Shown: positions 12,700 to 26,900 of the stretch, one piece after another
Layout of the letters: the number at the start of each line of letters is the position of its first letter
How positions within the stretch are numbered: position 1 is the first letter of the stretch
Source of the DNA: Cinnamomum chago
Lineage: Eukaryota > Streptophyta > Magnoliopsida > Laurales > Lauraceae
Reading direction: 5' to 3'
NCBI GenBank assembly: GCA_038049695.1
Contig: CP142452.1
Location: 92,139,501-92,203,500 of the forward strand
Length of the DNA stretch: 64,000 bases
The notes under the pieces: generated by a model
What the model was told of the DNA's origin: nothing
Seen by the model: the letters and a program-made list of their open reading frames with translations, nothing else
Databases searched by the model: none
Translations under genes and position numbers: made by a program

Positions 12700-14500
12700 C
12701 CATTTTGATTCCGTGATGACTCTTTTATGGTGACTCGGGCTCGAATGTAAGTTGTCAAACAGGACCCTCCAGTACATTAAAAGGAGACCAAGCCCATAGA
12801 GGCCTCCCTAGAAGTTGAACCTTCCTGAAAACCAGGAAGAGGAATCAAAGCCCCAGGCAGAATCCACGACTCTCATTTTATGACTGTTCCTTATTCGAGC
12901 GAGAACAACAGCTGATGATTTTGACTCTAAATTGGTGTTCCATTTGTGACAGGGAGCTGAAAGAAAAGGCCAGTGAGACAGGTGTGCGGATGGATTTGAT
13001 TTTCTCTGTGGGATGGTTATGGCCCAATTGGATGGCCTTCAAAATGGATGGTTGGATGATTAAATTGTTCTGATCAATTATCTTAAGAGGCTTTGCATGT
13101 CATGGCTATTATTATCTAGTCAGGGTGTAATTGTGGCGGCTTTGCGTCATATGGCCATGATCATACGGTGAGGGTGTTAGATTGGAGGCCTTGCATTCCA
13201 AGGCTATGATCACCCAATTCATACTATCTCATTGTGGCCGTTAATTAATTTCATAGCCTTGGGGTAGGAGACTTTGCAAGCGGGATCTGATACTTATCTA
13301 ACCCTAAGCCTAGAAATGCACCTGGTATGCCAATGGAACCAACCAAAAAGTCCTGTGGTTCAGAACGGCATTTCTTTCTTCATTGGTCCCTTTTTACCCA
13401 ATAATCAGGTTTTGTGAGTCCACATTTAGACCAGCCCGTTAATTTCATTATCCATACTTTGTTGCCCACAAGTGCCCGAACGGGTGCTTGAGTGCACACA
13501 CGTAGATCTGCTTAATGAAAGACAAACTAACAATATAACCAGTGCTGATCTGCTTAATGGTGTACATAAGAGTCATGAATCAAGATTATGTCACCAAACC
13601 CTTGGAATTCATTATGTAGTGTGTACTTAACGTAGATGCTAATCGGTCTACACGCAGTGAGTGGAACTAGCACATGCAAGAGAGCCCACATGAATGTGAA
13701 GCAAGAACACGCACATGAGAGGAGACCGGATCCATCCTTGGTCATCCATGTGAAAGCCAGGGCTGCTATGTATCACCAATTATAAGCTATGTAGGCATGA
13801 TCAATTTGATAGTAGGCACTACTCAGTGGATAAAAGCCAGGGTTGCTATGTATCACAATTATAAGCTATGTAGGCATGATCAATTTGATAGTGGACACTA
13901 CTCAAGCCGCCCGGTTCTTGCATAAATGCTTTGATTTGCGCGGTTGCTAACTGGTTTAGCATTCTTCGTGTGCAGTAGGATCGATTCCAAAATCATTGAT
14001 ACAACCCTGGAACCTAGAGCATATAGAGACCCCACCAATACCACCAAATAAAAATGATGCGGCACAGTTTTCTTACAACTCTCAACATGGCTGGCTTTGT
14101 AAACGGCTCTGTTAATACACAGATGAATACCACCCTGTAATGGGACGCTGCCTTCAGTCTTATATCAGCTGCTCCATGCTTTCCCCCTTTCATCAGCCAA
14201 AGAGAGGCCCATACTCTTTTTCTTAGGTTGGCCTAAGAAGTACAACCCACATTTTAGAGATTCATCAATCTCCATCGTGTGGACTAGTGTACTACTGCTG
14301 CTACTACTTGGATGGGACTGCGAGTGTTGTGATACCTGAAGGTGGCGGTGTCGGTAGGATATTCTATGCTTGAGAAATTAAGCACACCACAGTAGATCAG
14401 TGTGATCCCAATATCAAACCATGAATCCGTCATCATTCATCAGGCCATGCATTTTATATTGGAAGAAATATTATTTTCACAAGGGGGAAAATGGAATTAA
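12700..14500. other. Intergenic between SPOC/TFIIS gene and NAA15 3' end
   Basis: No gene is supported. Contains about three degenerate roughly 55-60 bp repeats at 13088-13240 (each with GGCTTTGC/GGCCTTGC followed by a GGCTATGATCA-like segment) and a clean 80-bp-period tandem duplication at 13753-13905. Confidence 0.5.
13753..13905. repeat. Tandem duplication, two copies, period 80 bp
   Basis: Copy 1 (13753-13826) and copy 2 (13833-13905) share AAAGCCAGGG, GCTATGTATCAC and AATTATAAGCTATGTAGGCA with few differences. No coding content. Confidence 0.88.
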
Positions 14501-14981
14501 AAGGCTTTTTATTTAGAACATTCCCAGTTCAAACAGTACAGCGTTTTAGCTAAATTTTTGAGGCAAAACTTTCCACGTATTGTATTTTACACTAATTTAG
14601 CCTTCTCAAAGAAAGCCTAGTATTGATCCAATGCTGGAGCAGAGGCACCCCACCCAACCGGGGAAAAACAGAGAAACAGAAGAAAAAAAAAAAAAGGAGC
14701 TGATTGAATGGTGAATCAGAGACCAAAACAAGTAGTAATTACAAATTCAGAACAGAACCCGCTCCATTAAAATTAGAATAAAACATACCGTTGTGACAAA
14801 AACAACGGTTAATCCTCAGCTGCATAACATGCCCATAAAAACTCGCGCTATTCCTTGAAGTAGCTCCCTCCATTAGCCTCAACTGCCCCGCTTTCCAAGT
14901 TGTTCTGTGTCTCTAGCAATTTAATCTCCCTGCTTCCTCCTTCAAGGTGGATTAGCAATAGAAAATGTGCAAGACAATTTT

Positions 14982-17900
14982 TCAGATGGCGAGTGCCTTG
15001 AATGCTTTTATATTTCCATTCAACGAATGAGCATCTCCACTCTCGGATTCTTGAGAGTTCACCCCACCATTTTCAGGTGCATTGAGGATCTCCTGACAAG
15101 CACTCTGTGAGTTGGCCGAGCTGCGGAGGCCACCAAAGTAGGTCGACAAGGGGAAATATTCTGCACAACGGGCTCTCCATCCTAAAGAGAGAAAACAACG
15201 TCAAAAACATAAATAGAACCACAAGTCTAACAATATTTTCCAGTTCCTATAGTTTTTCAGCCTTAACTACTTTATTTCCCAATTTTCTTTTGGAAGGAAG
15301 CTTTGAAGGGCTTCTAGGAGCATTTTGCACTGTTCTGGAAGATCAGTGTCGCATCTTTCAGAATTTCTAAGCATTCAAATGTTGGTGGTTTTAGTCATCC
15401 AGCGACTTTTCTCTTGAAATGAATCAAGTCCTCTCCTGTAAACGGTATCAACATTTGTAAGTTCGCAAAACACAGTCCAAGTCGGAACTGCAAATCAATT
15501 CCCCAACCACACACCAAGAACCGATGAAGTGGAAATATATTCTAAGAGTCCCAAGAATTTCCAAACATCAACTCAACCAACCACACACACCAAGTTTTTT
15601 AACTATGCACACTCCCAAAGCACAGATGCCCCTCAAAGTATATGGTCTTAAAAATTGGCCGAGTTCGAGTTGCAAGTTGAGTTAACCCCCAAGTATCCTT
15701 CTTACTAGTTCATGTAAAAAAAAAAAGACTTTTAACACATCTTCACTCTATTTTCCTGTTGGAAGAACCTTTGGAGGCTTTTGGCGATCCTACACTAATT
15801 TAAGAAGATTAAAACCACATTTTATACAAGATCTAAGTAGTCAAGGATCAGTTGCACTATTTATTCAATGGAGTGAAATTACAGCACCTATTCTTACCTG
15901 AATTTATTCATATACTAAAACACAATCATTCTTAAAATTCTTAATTTATATAGCATTATTTTTCAAGTTTTTAGAATTTTCATCATATTGTTCAATACTT
16001 TCAAAGGATTTTGAGTTCTAGGGGCCAGAACAGTGACTCAGCCAACTTGACAATAACCGAGTGAGGCCAAGTCGCCCCCAAATTCTGATTTTAAAAATGT
16101 TACCAAGAAGTGAAGCATCATCAACATGATGCATAGAAAGTCAGCTAAAAACTGAAAGGGCAATTTGATTATTTTCAAAATTCTACAATTAGTTTTCAGC
16201 ATCACTTACTAGAAGCAGCATCAGGATCAACCAGAACTGTTGCAAGCAGTTTGTGTACTGCAATAGAGTCTTTGAGTTTCCATTGTTTAACTGGTCCCAG
16301 TGCTCCGTTTCTGAATTGCACAGACATGAAGACAATCAAGTTTTGGGATAGAGTTAAGCATATATATATTTATATAATATATAATTTAAGAAATATTACA
16401 TTGAAATAGTGTGATTAATTGATTCCTCAATTAGCTTGATCGCCTCGAGCCTCTTCTTAGGTTCCAAAACATACATCATTTCAGCAGCTGCTGCTCTATG
16501 CATCAACGAATCTTCACGTGATCCACAAAATCAGTGTCAGCAACATTATGCCACTCATAATAATGTGGAAATGCCTTTTGGTATATATCCTAGCATCAAA
16601 ATGGTGAGCTAGAAGCTAAATATTATAATATGTCAAAAGAGCAGTGATGGTCCAATATCAGCCTTCAACCGAATGGCTCAAACCTTGATATAGAATATAG
16701 ATACTGACCTGTATGTTTCTCAAGGAAGGATCTGTTCATTTCAATCAGCGACTTCTCATGCAACTGACTGCAGAAGAACATTAGCATTAAAGAAATTATA
16801 ACTTCCTCAGATTAAAAGAAATTCTAAACTCCACACACACACACGGCACAACCCACCACACCCAAACAGCCTACAAGAGAGCCAATAATACCTTAGAGAA
16901 GGCCGCTCCACTTCTATGACACTCCAAACAAGTTTCTCTGAATCATTCGCTGGAGCTGAAAAGCTGCTCACTCTATGAAAGAATCTTATCTGCAAATATA
17001 ATTTAAAAGAGTTCAATGTTTTAAGCTGGTTTAAAGTAAAGCATTCTCACAAAATGACAATATTGCCATTTCAATTATCAATCAATCATGGCACTAAACG
17101 TGAAGAAAATGCCTCTGGTACAACCGAGGTACAATGCTAATATAGAGAAATTCCAGACCCTATGGCCTAAAGATGCTTTTGACCTGCTTAGATGCATGCA
17201 AATCTGAAAAAATAAGTTCACAGATCTCCATGTTTCAAGCTGGTTCAAATTAAAGGAATCTCATCAAATGATAATATTGTCATTTCAATCATCAATAATG
17301 ACATCATATATGAAGAAAATAGCTTTGGTCCGTACAACCAAGGTACAATGTTAATACAGAATTTTTTTGGATCATATAGCATACATAGAATATGCTTTTG
17401 GCCTGTTTAGATGCATGCAAAACAGAATATCAAGATTTGAACAGGTATTCGCATCAATAATTAAGATTTTTCATTTTTGGACAGCAAAACGATTGAGGAA
17501 CAAGTTAGAAAAATGTTAAGACATAAAATTGATAGTATAGATGTGACGATGTCAATCTCCACAATAAAACAAGGCCCATGGTACAAGTTAATTTGTTTAC
17601 ATATTAAGATCGCAAGCCTACTAGCATAACGTCAAAGGTAGAATCTGAAATATAAGAGATTTTTACAAAAAGGCCCCTATATTTTCATGAAATTTCAAAA
17701 AAGAACCTGTATTTTATCTTTTTACTCCCTTGACTGGCAGTCAAACTGTCAATAAGTAACGGTCTTCTTTTCCCTCACTTAATTTTTGTGTTCAACTGTT
17801 TTACCCCTGATAACAACTCAATGAGTTAGCCCTTAGATTAAATGAAAAATACACAATTTTTCCATATGGATCCTACCCCAAAACAGAAGCCACGTACTGG

Positions 17901-20900
17901 GACAGGGGAGGGCAAAATGGGCTGGTCAGGCCATACCTAGCCTGCTTGTTACCAGTCAGCCACCCAATGATCTGCACGCCCTCACTCAAGCTCTCCCATA
18001 CCAAATTCCAACAGCAGTGGCTAAGAAACACACTTGTAGATTCATGGGACAAAATCTCCATCTGGGTTGCCCATTTCTTCACCAGAATCCCCTGTTTTCT
18101 CTCTATAATCTGATCTTCAAAGACTTCCATCATCCATTCTACACTAAATTCCTCATATGGGTCGAAACCATTTGGAGGCCTGACGACCCTGATGAATTGC
18201 TTCCCTGATGCTTCCAATCCCTTTGCTAATTCCACCATTGGAGAAACATCAATAGAACTCTGGGACCCAAACAAGATGTGCAAAACAGATTCTGGGGCTT
18301 GCAGGTTTAGCCACTCAATGTAGGACGGCATTGTAGAGGGAGTGAAAGGAGGACAGAGTAGAGGACTAATTGCCCAAACCCTCCATATATTCTTCCTGAG
18401 ATGATTCAAGGCCTTGCTTTCAATCTCCTCCACCATATTAAGGAGGATCCCATCTGATCGCCGACTAAAGGAGATGTATTTCCTGAGAAGAAACAACTAA
18501 GGGTCAGTTCCATCGATATCTCTGACTTCTTCCATGATCTGGGAATGGTGGAGCTTCGTGCCTCGTCTGGTAAACCTGGCAAGGAGAATTCATCGCCGGC
18601 TTCAGCTTTCCAGTGTGGCAAATGCATCAAAATGGAGATAAAGAAGTCAGCTCTGTAAGTGCCAGTAGTCTGGAAGATGGAGTGAAAAACCCTGAATTTC
18701 CTCATTGGTTCACGCCATGAACTCATTGGCAATTATGCAGAGAGGACGGTGACCTCTGTTGTAGATGGCAGAGAGGAGGTCAAAGGCGGGTTGGAGGCAT
18801 TGAAGCATAGTTGCCAATATCTTTTTGGACCCCATTTCAGTCTGGCCTACAAAATGAAAAGTTTCGGCGGATTCGGAATTTCGGAATTACATTTTGAGGG
18901 AAATAAAAAATAATATATATACATATATATATATGTAGAAAAATAAAAAAATAATAATATAGATTTAATCCATTCTAGTAAAACCTTTTGGAATTAAATT
19001 TTGGGAAAATATAAGAAATACAAAGTATGTGTATAAAAAAATAAAGGAAATTACTTATGTAAAATACCATTTTGGCTGAAATTGACCGAAATTCAAACCG
19101 AAAACTTGAAATTTCGGCCACTTGACCGAAACAAAAAACTTCGGCCATTATGGCTAAAACGGTACAAAATTAATAACTATGCATTGAAGGCTTGGATGAA
19201 GCGGAGGGCGAGATGGGGTGAGAGGGTGTTTGCGTTTTTAGAGTTGGGCAGGAGGCTATGATCATGACCGCTTAGGGGGATCACAAATAATTGGATGGTG
19301 TTTGGAGTGAGAAGGGGTCTAAGCCGTTGGATGTTGAGCAGGTTGTTGATGATGGTGATGGTGTAGGGCGTTCGTTGTTGCAGGAGCCCTTGCCGAAGGG
19401 AAACAGTAAAACATGGCCTTGTGTGGTTTTGTCATGGGCTTTAGACATTGGATTGGAGACTTGGAGACATAGTTACTAGTTCACAATTCGGTTAATTCGC
19501 ATTCGGATTCACAATTTGTAATTCGAGTCTGCTGGATCAATGAATTTGTTGGAGTAGGTTCATTTGATTCGCATATCAAGTCGTCTAATTCGTAGTTTGA
19601 GTTTGACAAGTTCAATGAACTAATTCATTACTGTCCATGCTTAGGCAATCACTAGGGCCCACATGTAAAATCTAAATCACCGAAGATAACTGTTCATTAT
19701 ATTTACTATGGTGAGATTTTACTAATTAGAGTTGGGTCCACAGATTGTGTGTAAAATTCATGGTTAAAATAAAAACCATAGTAAAACTGCATGTTCTACT
19801 AGAAAGCAGTCTTAAGGTGCCACTTTGATGGGAGTTAGATTTGGATTAGCGCTAATAGATAGGGTTGCCATGCTTTTGAATTGCTTGGGTTTTTAGGTGG
19901 GCAGCACAACTAGATTTATAGGACTCAATTTAGAGAACTGCATGAAACTAGTTTGATGACAGTTCGTGAATCGAACTGTAAATTGTTCGAAATGAACAAT
20001 TCGAAGTTCGAAGGCCTCATGAACGAACTAGGTAACTATGCTTGGAGATACTTTCTAATGGTATTGGTATTGGGTTCAGTAGCAGGTGATTGTTTGAAGA
20101 TGATAAATTGCAGGAGAAGATGGAAAAACTGTCTTCTTGGCTTGTATCTCAATAAATCATTGAGTTGTTCTTAGGGGTAAAACGGTAAAAAAATAAAATA
20201 AAAAAGAGAGTGAAAGGAATGACGTTATTTATTGACAGTTTGACAGTCAGTCAAGGGAGATCTTAGTAGTTAGTAAAAAGGTAAAATAGAGGGACTTTGT
20301 TGAGGTTTCATAAAAATATAGGGGCCTTTTTTGTAAAAATCTCTATAAGAAATGAGTTTGATGTGTTCTAATCAAATATTTTATTCCAATACTTATACAT
20401 TAAAGTAATAAAACAATAAACCCCCCCCCCCCCCCCCCTGTGGGTGTCCTCGTCATATTCATTTATGTATAAAACCCATGTCCTCGTCATATTCATGGCA
20501 TGTCCCTGATGTATACTTATCATATGTAGACATCATAGCACACCTCCCAAACTGCTAATAAGATTACTTTATGGAGGAACACAAATCATATCATACCTTC
20601 ATTGCTGCTGGTGGCTTATGGGTTGTTTTTCATTGCTGCTGGTGGCTTATGGGTTGTTGAATAGCATAAAAGGGACCAGAGAATATTTATCGGTTCCAAG
20701 AGAATGTGAAGTGCATAAGAAAAATAGTAGTAGTTTCTCACCATTGTGGCTAATCAATAGTCTCCATCTCCATCCTATGGCTACTCCATTACATAAGCAG
20801 AAGTCACTATTAGCAACTAGTGGCTACACATATAGACAGCCATTCACTTAAAAAAAATGCAGCAGTACCCAAATTCACCAAATCAACGGTAAAAATTCCC

Positions 20901-23900
20901 CATCCAAGGAAAGGAAATAAGGAATGATAAAAAACAATCTTAATTTAATTCTTTAATGAGCAAAAATTTATCATAAGCACCCTGTGCATCCTGTGATGCC
21001 CAGATGCAGAGTGGATAGTGGATGACATGGACTTACAAATAAAAATAAGTTGTCTACGATACATTATGTAGCCAGTCATGAAGATTCCAGGTAAGATAGG
21101 AAGCTACTCCATGTTTCACTATGATCTGATTGACATACGCAGTTGGACTGAACCACAGAAAAACACTCATGCCAAGCCATCACTTAATCCTGTGTTTTGC
21201 TACTTTCCAATCCAAAGGTCCTCTAACCAAAGCGAAATATGGGGTGGGAATCACACAACTCCCACTCCAATCGATCCCTGGCAGGGTGGTTTACACCTTC
21301 CTCTCCTGGCCATTGGGCCAACTCTGCAAAAAAAAAAAAAAAAGTGAAATATGAGGCATCCGCATATTTTACTTTCCTTTTTTTTTTTTTTTCCCTAAGA
21401 GCGAGAGAGCCATTTGCCCTTGTTGATATATGTACAACAATGACCAGATGTTGGGAACCCAAGCTGCTAAAGGGAGTCGCCCAGACACATCCATGCATAC
21501 ATACATAAACTGCATAAAAAACAGAACCATTTCCCACTAATACTACGATCAGATAAAATCACAAAATCAGTTTAACATACAATGTGAGAAACTAGAACTC
21601 TAAAATCACATGAAGAGCAGATACCCATTACAAGTACAAATAAACATTAGTAAATGGATACCATGAAAGGTACATCAAAGAAAAAATGTAAAGCTGGCTA
21701 AACTGTGAGGTGTAATTGTAAAAGACATACCAAACAGCGATGAGAATCAGGGTTATCTGCATCCAGTTTAAGCAGTTGCTTTACAGCCTGAAACGAGAGG
21801 TGTAATTACTTGGGACCAAATAGCTTAAAACATTTTACAAAAAAAATAAAAATAAAAATCTTAGAGAGAGAGAGAGGTTGCTGTTTAGCCAATATAATAA
21901 AAATAATAAACATGAGAAGTGCATGTCTGTACATTCTAAACCAAAGAAAGTCCACTAGATGGTTAATCAACCAGAGCCTGATTGTATCAGGATCATAACA
22001 GTTTTTTTGTGTGTACACACAACGGTGGTAGAGTTGTGGACCAGTAGGTTGAGTTGGGTACTTGGGTTAGGTTGGATCAGGTGGTCATTTGAAATTATAG
22101 TCCCCAACATAGGAGTGGTTATTTTAGAATATTCTTCTTTTTGGATATGCTCAGAATATTTAAATTATGCAGTTAATTTCATTTGCATCATTTCCTGAAC
22201 ATGAGATTAAAATACTCCACAGTAAATGTGGTACACCTAAATTATAAAAATGGTAAATTAAACAAAGAATTACCTGAAATGCAAGCAAAATCTTCTGCTT
22301 TCTCATATTGATTTCAAAAGACAGCAAATGTGTCTCCAAGGACTTCGATGAGTTCCTTTGAAGCAGCTTTAAGTACTTGGTACCTTCTGCTAGCAGATCT
22401 TCAACCTGCATTGGTATATATCACACCCCATACGGGAATCTTATCCATTCAATGCCACAGAGTCAAGTTTTTTCAATTATCTCAAGAGCCATCATAATGC
22501 AACGTAGGATTCTAGAGAAAGAGAATTGTTAGAATTCAAAGTCTACCTGCAATAATTTCTCCCCATGAGGGTCCAAATCAACTGGTTTGGTATGTTGTCT
22601 CTTGCCAGTTTTGGATACCCCAGCAGTACTTGTTTCCTCATTTTTCTCTTCAGCTTCCTGGAAAAATTCATGACATCATAACACAGTGCCCAAAGCAAAT
22701 TCAATAACAAATGCATAAGTTGAACATACTTTCTTTGCACGAGCTTCGGCTTTTCTCTGTTTCTGTCTCAATTTCTTTTTCTGTGAAGGAAGCAGTCTTG
22801 ACATTTCATCATCGTCTTCGGTTTTTGATTTTGGAGGAGAATCATATAACTTTATATAGCATCTGCACCACAGATACGATGAGCAGAGACGAATTGAAGT
22901 CAAAACTCAAAGACATAACTAGAAGAGGAAGATGATGCTGAAGTGGATGTGCAAAAAACGAAAAATGAAAATATAACTAAAACAAATAAATCTCAACAGA
23001 ATACAAAATAAAGAGTACGAAGAAAGATAATCAGTCCAAATAAAATTGTCACTAAATGGATTGCAGCAAATTATGCTTGTCATTATTACCCTCATCTTAA
23101 CCTCCTGGGTTCAGCTTCAAGCAATTTGGACATACAAGAGATCAACAACACCGTCCCTGTATCTGTATTCTGTAACCCATATCTCATCTACTCAAGGTCA
23201 TCTTTTTCGTATTCTGCTTTCCAATTTGACCCTACATCATCATCATTGTTTCGTTGTACCAATGCCCGACAATGCAGGATGGGTACTCGGTTTGGTTTGA
23301 CAAGTTTTAGCCAGCTGCCTGCCTGGCACCTAACTTGCAGCTATCATTAGGCAAAGGGACTTCCAAAGCAAGACAATCGAATTGGATTTGGACAACAGCA
23401 CGGTGATATGAGGTACCAACACAATGCCTCAAAAAGTGTTTGCTCAGAGAATGGGATTGCTGAATGAGGCACCATCAAAGGAGAGACCATCTCTAAGGTG
23501 GCCAAGTGAATGGATTAAGCTGTCAAAGGGACCATCGACCACTAAATAATGGGCCATCGCAATGCTTTCATAGAACATAGTAAACATAATAGATTTTTCA
23601 GATACAATGCATCCAAAAAAATATATTTTCAGTCACCTTAAATGTTGATGGACAAAAAGCCGTGGTATAGTGGAAATACTCACTATTGCAACCTAGAGGT
23701 TGTGGGTTCAAGTCACATTGATTAAAAAAGAGTTTATTGATAAAAAGAAGTTTAATGTAAAAACATTCTATTCTACTTTTGCAATCCATGCAATGTAATT
23801 ACTCTATTTGTCTACTTCTCAACTAGTGATCATGTTATCAACTTGCTTCAATAGTTACGCATGTAAGTACCTATAAAATATGATACTCATAATAGATATT

Positions 23901-26900
23901 GCAAGAGTACTTGCAGGGTACAATTTTGGAAATGCCTCGGATTTACTTGATCAATACACATAAATTGAGAGAAAAACCGTGAACTAAAAGATGGAGGAGC
24001 CACGCGCACGACAGATACAATTGAATATCAAGATATAGCGCTGCATATAATCGTATAGAGCTCTAAAATCCTCACTAAGATTTCTTCAATCTTTTAAGAT
24101 ATCTATAGGTAGCCCAGAGGCTACAAAACATTATGGTACAACTAATGTTACAATAGTCTTCATGTGCATGGAACAAAAATGTTCCACTACCTTTCTCACA
24201 TGCAAACTCATGGTGCACGGACTGAATGCAATTAGAGTTTGGATAATAGCTGTAGATATTGATGAACAGAGTGAGACTGTGCCAAGAAGTCAACAATTTG
24301 TTCTAAACTGAGGATGCATGGAGGAGATGAGATGCCAAGCTACTCACTTATTCAAAGCCATGCTCTCTGTGATTCCATACTCCATAGGCTACCATGTCTT
24401 TCCTCATCACTTTATTAAAGGTCTTTATCAGTCTCCCTCTGAGTACATTGCATTGTAACCCTTCAACTTGTTGCACACAAGCTGATTATGACCCATTGTC
24501 AACATCACCAAACCATCTAAAAGAATATATTTATATTTTTTTTTATTTTTTTCACTTAAATTGGAGCTACTTGTAGATTCTTTCATCTCTGACATCTATA
24601 TTAGCATGCGCATCTCAGCCATGTGTATTTTAGCTTCTCGTTTCTTTGGCACCGACATTTAGCCCCATACAATATAGCAGGACCAATTGCTGTTGTAAAA
24701 ACAACACTTTAATCATTAAGGCACTCGACGATTGAATAGCACTCCATTAGCATGTGTCCACCACTTTGTCCATATTATGTTGATCATGTTCACTATAACC
24801 AACTCAAACCCTCTATTTTGATCCGACTGTAGATACAGAGATCTATCACATTGAGGTACTCAGTTAATTCAAGTTTGACAATCTTATGTTTGATCCACTG
24901 ATTTTCAACCCATTTAACTCGAGCGCCTTTCTCCTAGCTAATGGTTTATTGTTTTCTGGTCCGGTTAATTAGCACCACTATCTTATAGTGTGGTGTTGTT
25001 GAATATAGATTAATGATGGTGGTGACGACATGTAAACACATTCGAGCAAAGTGCAAACAGGTGATTAAAATCAGTATGACTTCTAAGTCTGAGAAGTCAC
25101 TAGGAAGACCTAGAACCTCACAGTCCAAAGTACTTGGAGGAGCCTACATAAATCATATGAGGTCTGCATTAGGTATTAAAATGTCCCATGGGACCCATAC
25201 ACACCAAAGTTTTGAGTAAAACCAAATGAAAATGGTGAAGTAATGCAACAAAGTTTCTAAGTACTATTTCAAATAATGATCAGTATTACTACACATACAG
25301 AACTGGCACCTTACAGCTCCAGCTGCTGCTTTGTGGAAGTATGCATGTGAATGTAATTGATCTTGGAATTTCAGCATTTCCACATAAGCACGCAGAGTCA
25401 TTTTTCGTAAGCAATAAGAATGGAAGTCTAATTGATCCTCAGTCATATCCGCATAGTGCTTTTCAACAGCCAAGAATTTTTTCAAAGCCCTCCCAAGATC
25501 GCCTTGTCGAAAGTAACTTTCTCCAGAAGCAAGTTCATACCTTCTCAGAAGGGAACACAAGCAAATAAAATAAGAAGGGAAAATGATCATAAGCATTTGA
25601 AAACAATAATTCAGAAACCGAAAAGATAATAAGAGCACACCACATGCACTGCATGTCATGCAGGTTATTGTGCTGGTCCCCATCCTTTGTGAACAACACG
25701 GCTGTCTTTTCTGCTAATCCCACCTTGAAAAACAGAGAAATTTCAAATGCTTAAGAATAACATAGAAGCATTTTCTATAATATAAATGATAGCACAAACA
25801 AGTGACAGTGACCACTGTGATTATATTCAAAATAAAAATTAAAAAAATATCAAGGAAAGAATACATTATCTTTACAGTAACACATACCTGATCAGCCTGA
25901 AGCATGCGCTTAACACATTCACTGTTTATGAAGCGATCAGCAAGATCCATTGATCTTGCCTCATCAGCCAAAGCAGCAGCAGCTACTAAGTCACCTGCAT
26001 GCTTCAATATTCTGCCCTGTTATGAAGGAAACATGTCAAAAACGTGCCAAGATGCAGCACAGAAGATGATGAAGATAAAGTCTTAAATGTTTATGATTAA
26101 TACCACTGAATATCAGAAAAAAAATAGAATATCACTAAAAATAAAAATAATAATTTGCCATTAAAATAAAATTAGTTCCTTATCAAATCGAAACTCATGA
26201 AAAAAATTATGCACCATAAAAGCAGTCTTGTCATACAGTCACTCCCAAAATCCTGCAGCCTTGAGGTAAGAGAAGAAAAGTAAAAACAAAATCATCCACC
26301 TATTTAGTAGTTGAATGCTACAATATACATATTGTTACGTTATCATTCAAAAATAAATAAATAAATAAAGGAAAGTTGTCTTCATATTTTTATGTTACCA
26401 TTAAAAAAAATCTTCTTTTTTATTTTTTAAATTAGTGCCACAGAAAATAGATAGTGGTAAATAGGGAAGTTTTTTCCTACTGTAATCATATTTAACCTAA
26501 AGACTTCTCTAAAATAATCAAAATTGATTTTTTAATGTGTGCATCATAATTATGCGGTCACGAGCCTCAGGAAATAAATGTTAACATCACCCTATATGTG
26601 AGATGGCATAAATGACTATTTGAACAATTGAAGGCATGTTCCCCCCATCTTTTTTCTGGACTCTTCCTGTTCTTTATTTTATCTTCTTGATTGAGGCTCC
26701 CAATCAAAGGGCAGCAACAGCCTTCCAACCCAGAGGTTTTCAGGCAATGCACATCCATGTCATGGCTTTTCATTTGCAATAGCATGACCCATGGATGACT
26801 GGCCCCAGCCTGCATGCAGGTCATTTCTTGTATATATACAAGGATCAAAATAACGGTAGTAGTGGCCGTAGAGGCCAGTCACCGAAATGCTACGTAGCAG

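Larger units (their letters stand above)
17656..20343 (-). mobile_element. Mutator-like TIR element that captured a UGT gene fragment (Pack-MULE-like), 2688 bp
   Basis: The ends are long inverted repeats: 17656 onward reads GAGATTTTTACAAAAAGGCC, and the reverse complement from 20343 reads GAGATTTTTACAAAAAAGGC. Similarity continues (CCCTTGACTG, GTCAAACTGTCAATAA, TTTTACCCCT, AACAACTCAATGA) for about 175 bp on each side (to about 17828 and about 20160). TATAA flanks both ends directly (17651-17655, 20344-20348); a full 9-bp duplication typical of MULEs is not preserved. The interior holds a broken UGT gene fragment and two nested small elements, with no transposase. Long TIRs plus host-gene cargo are the definition of a Pack-MULE; the superfamily is inferred from TIR length and the terminal GAGATTTTTAC. 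Confidence 0.78.
16990..21730 (-). other. NAA15 intron 21 (4.7 kb) hosting the gene-capturing element
   Basis: The intron lies between ...HRCL (21731) and IRFFHRV... (16989), both with good splice sites. It contains a diverged 214-bp-period duplication (17011-17420), the TIR element at 17656-20343, a poly-C run (20421-20438) and a SINE-like segment (21240-21327). Confidence 0.85.

Noticed and set aside
17873-18732. Open frames of 207 and 108 aa read as a functional glycosyltransferase gene
   Set aside because: They are two frames of one captured UGT fragment with a stop, a frameshift, a lost N-terminus, an altered PSPG box and a MITE insertion.
23655-23745. tRNA gene on the plus strand
   Set aside because: Boxes A and B are present but the arms do not pair into a cloverleaf and an A-rich tail follows; SINE-like.
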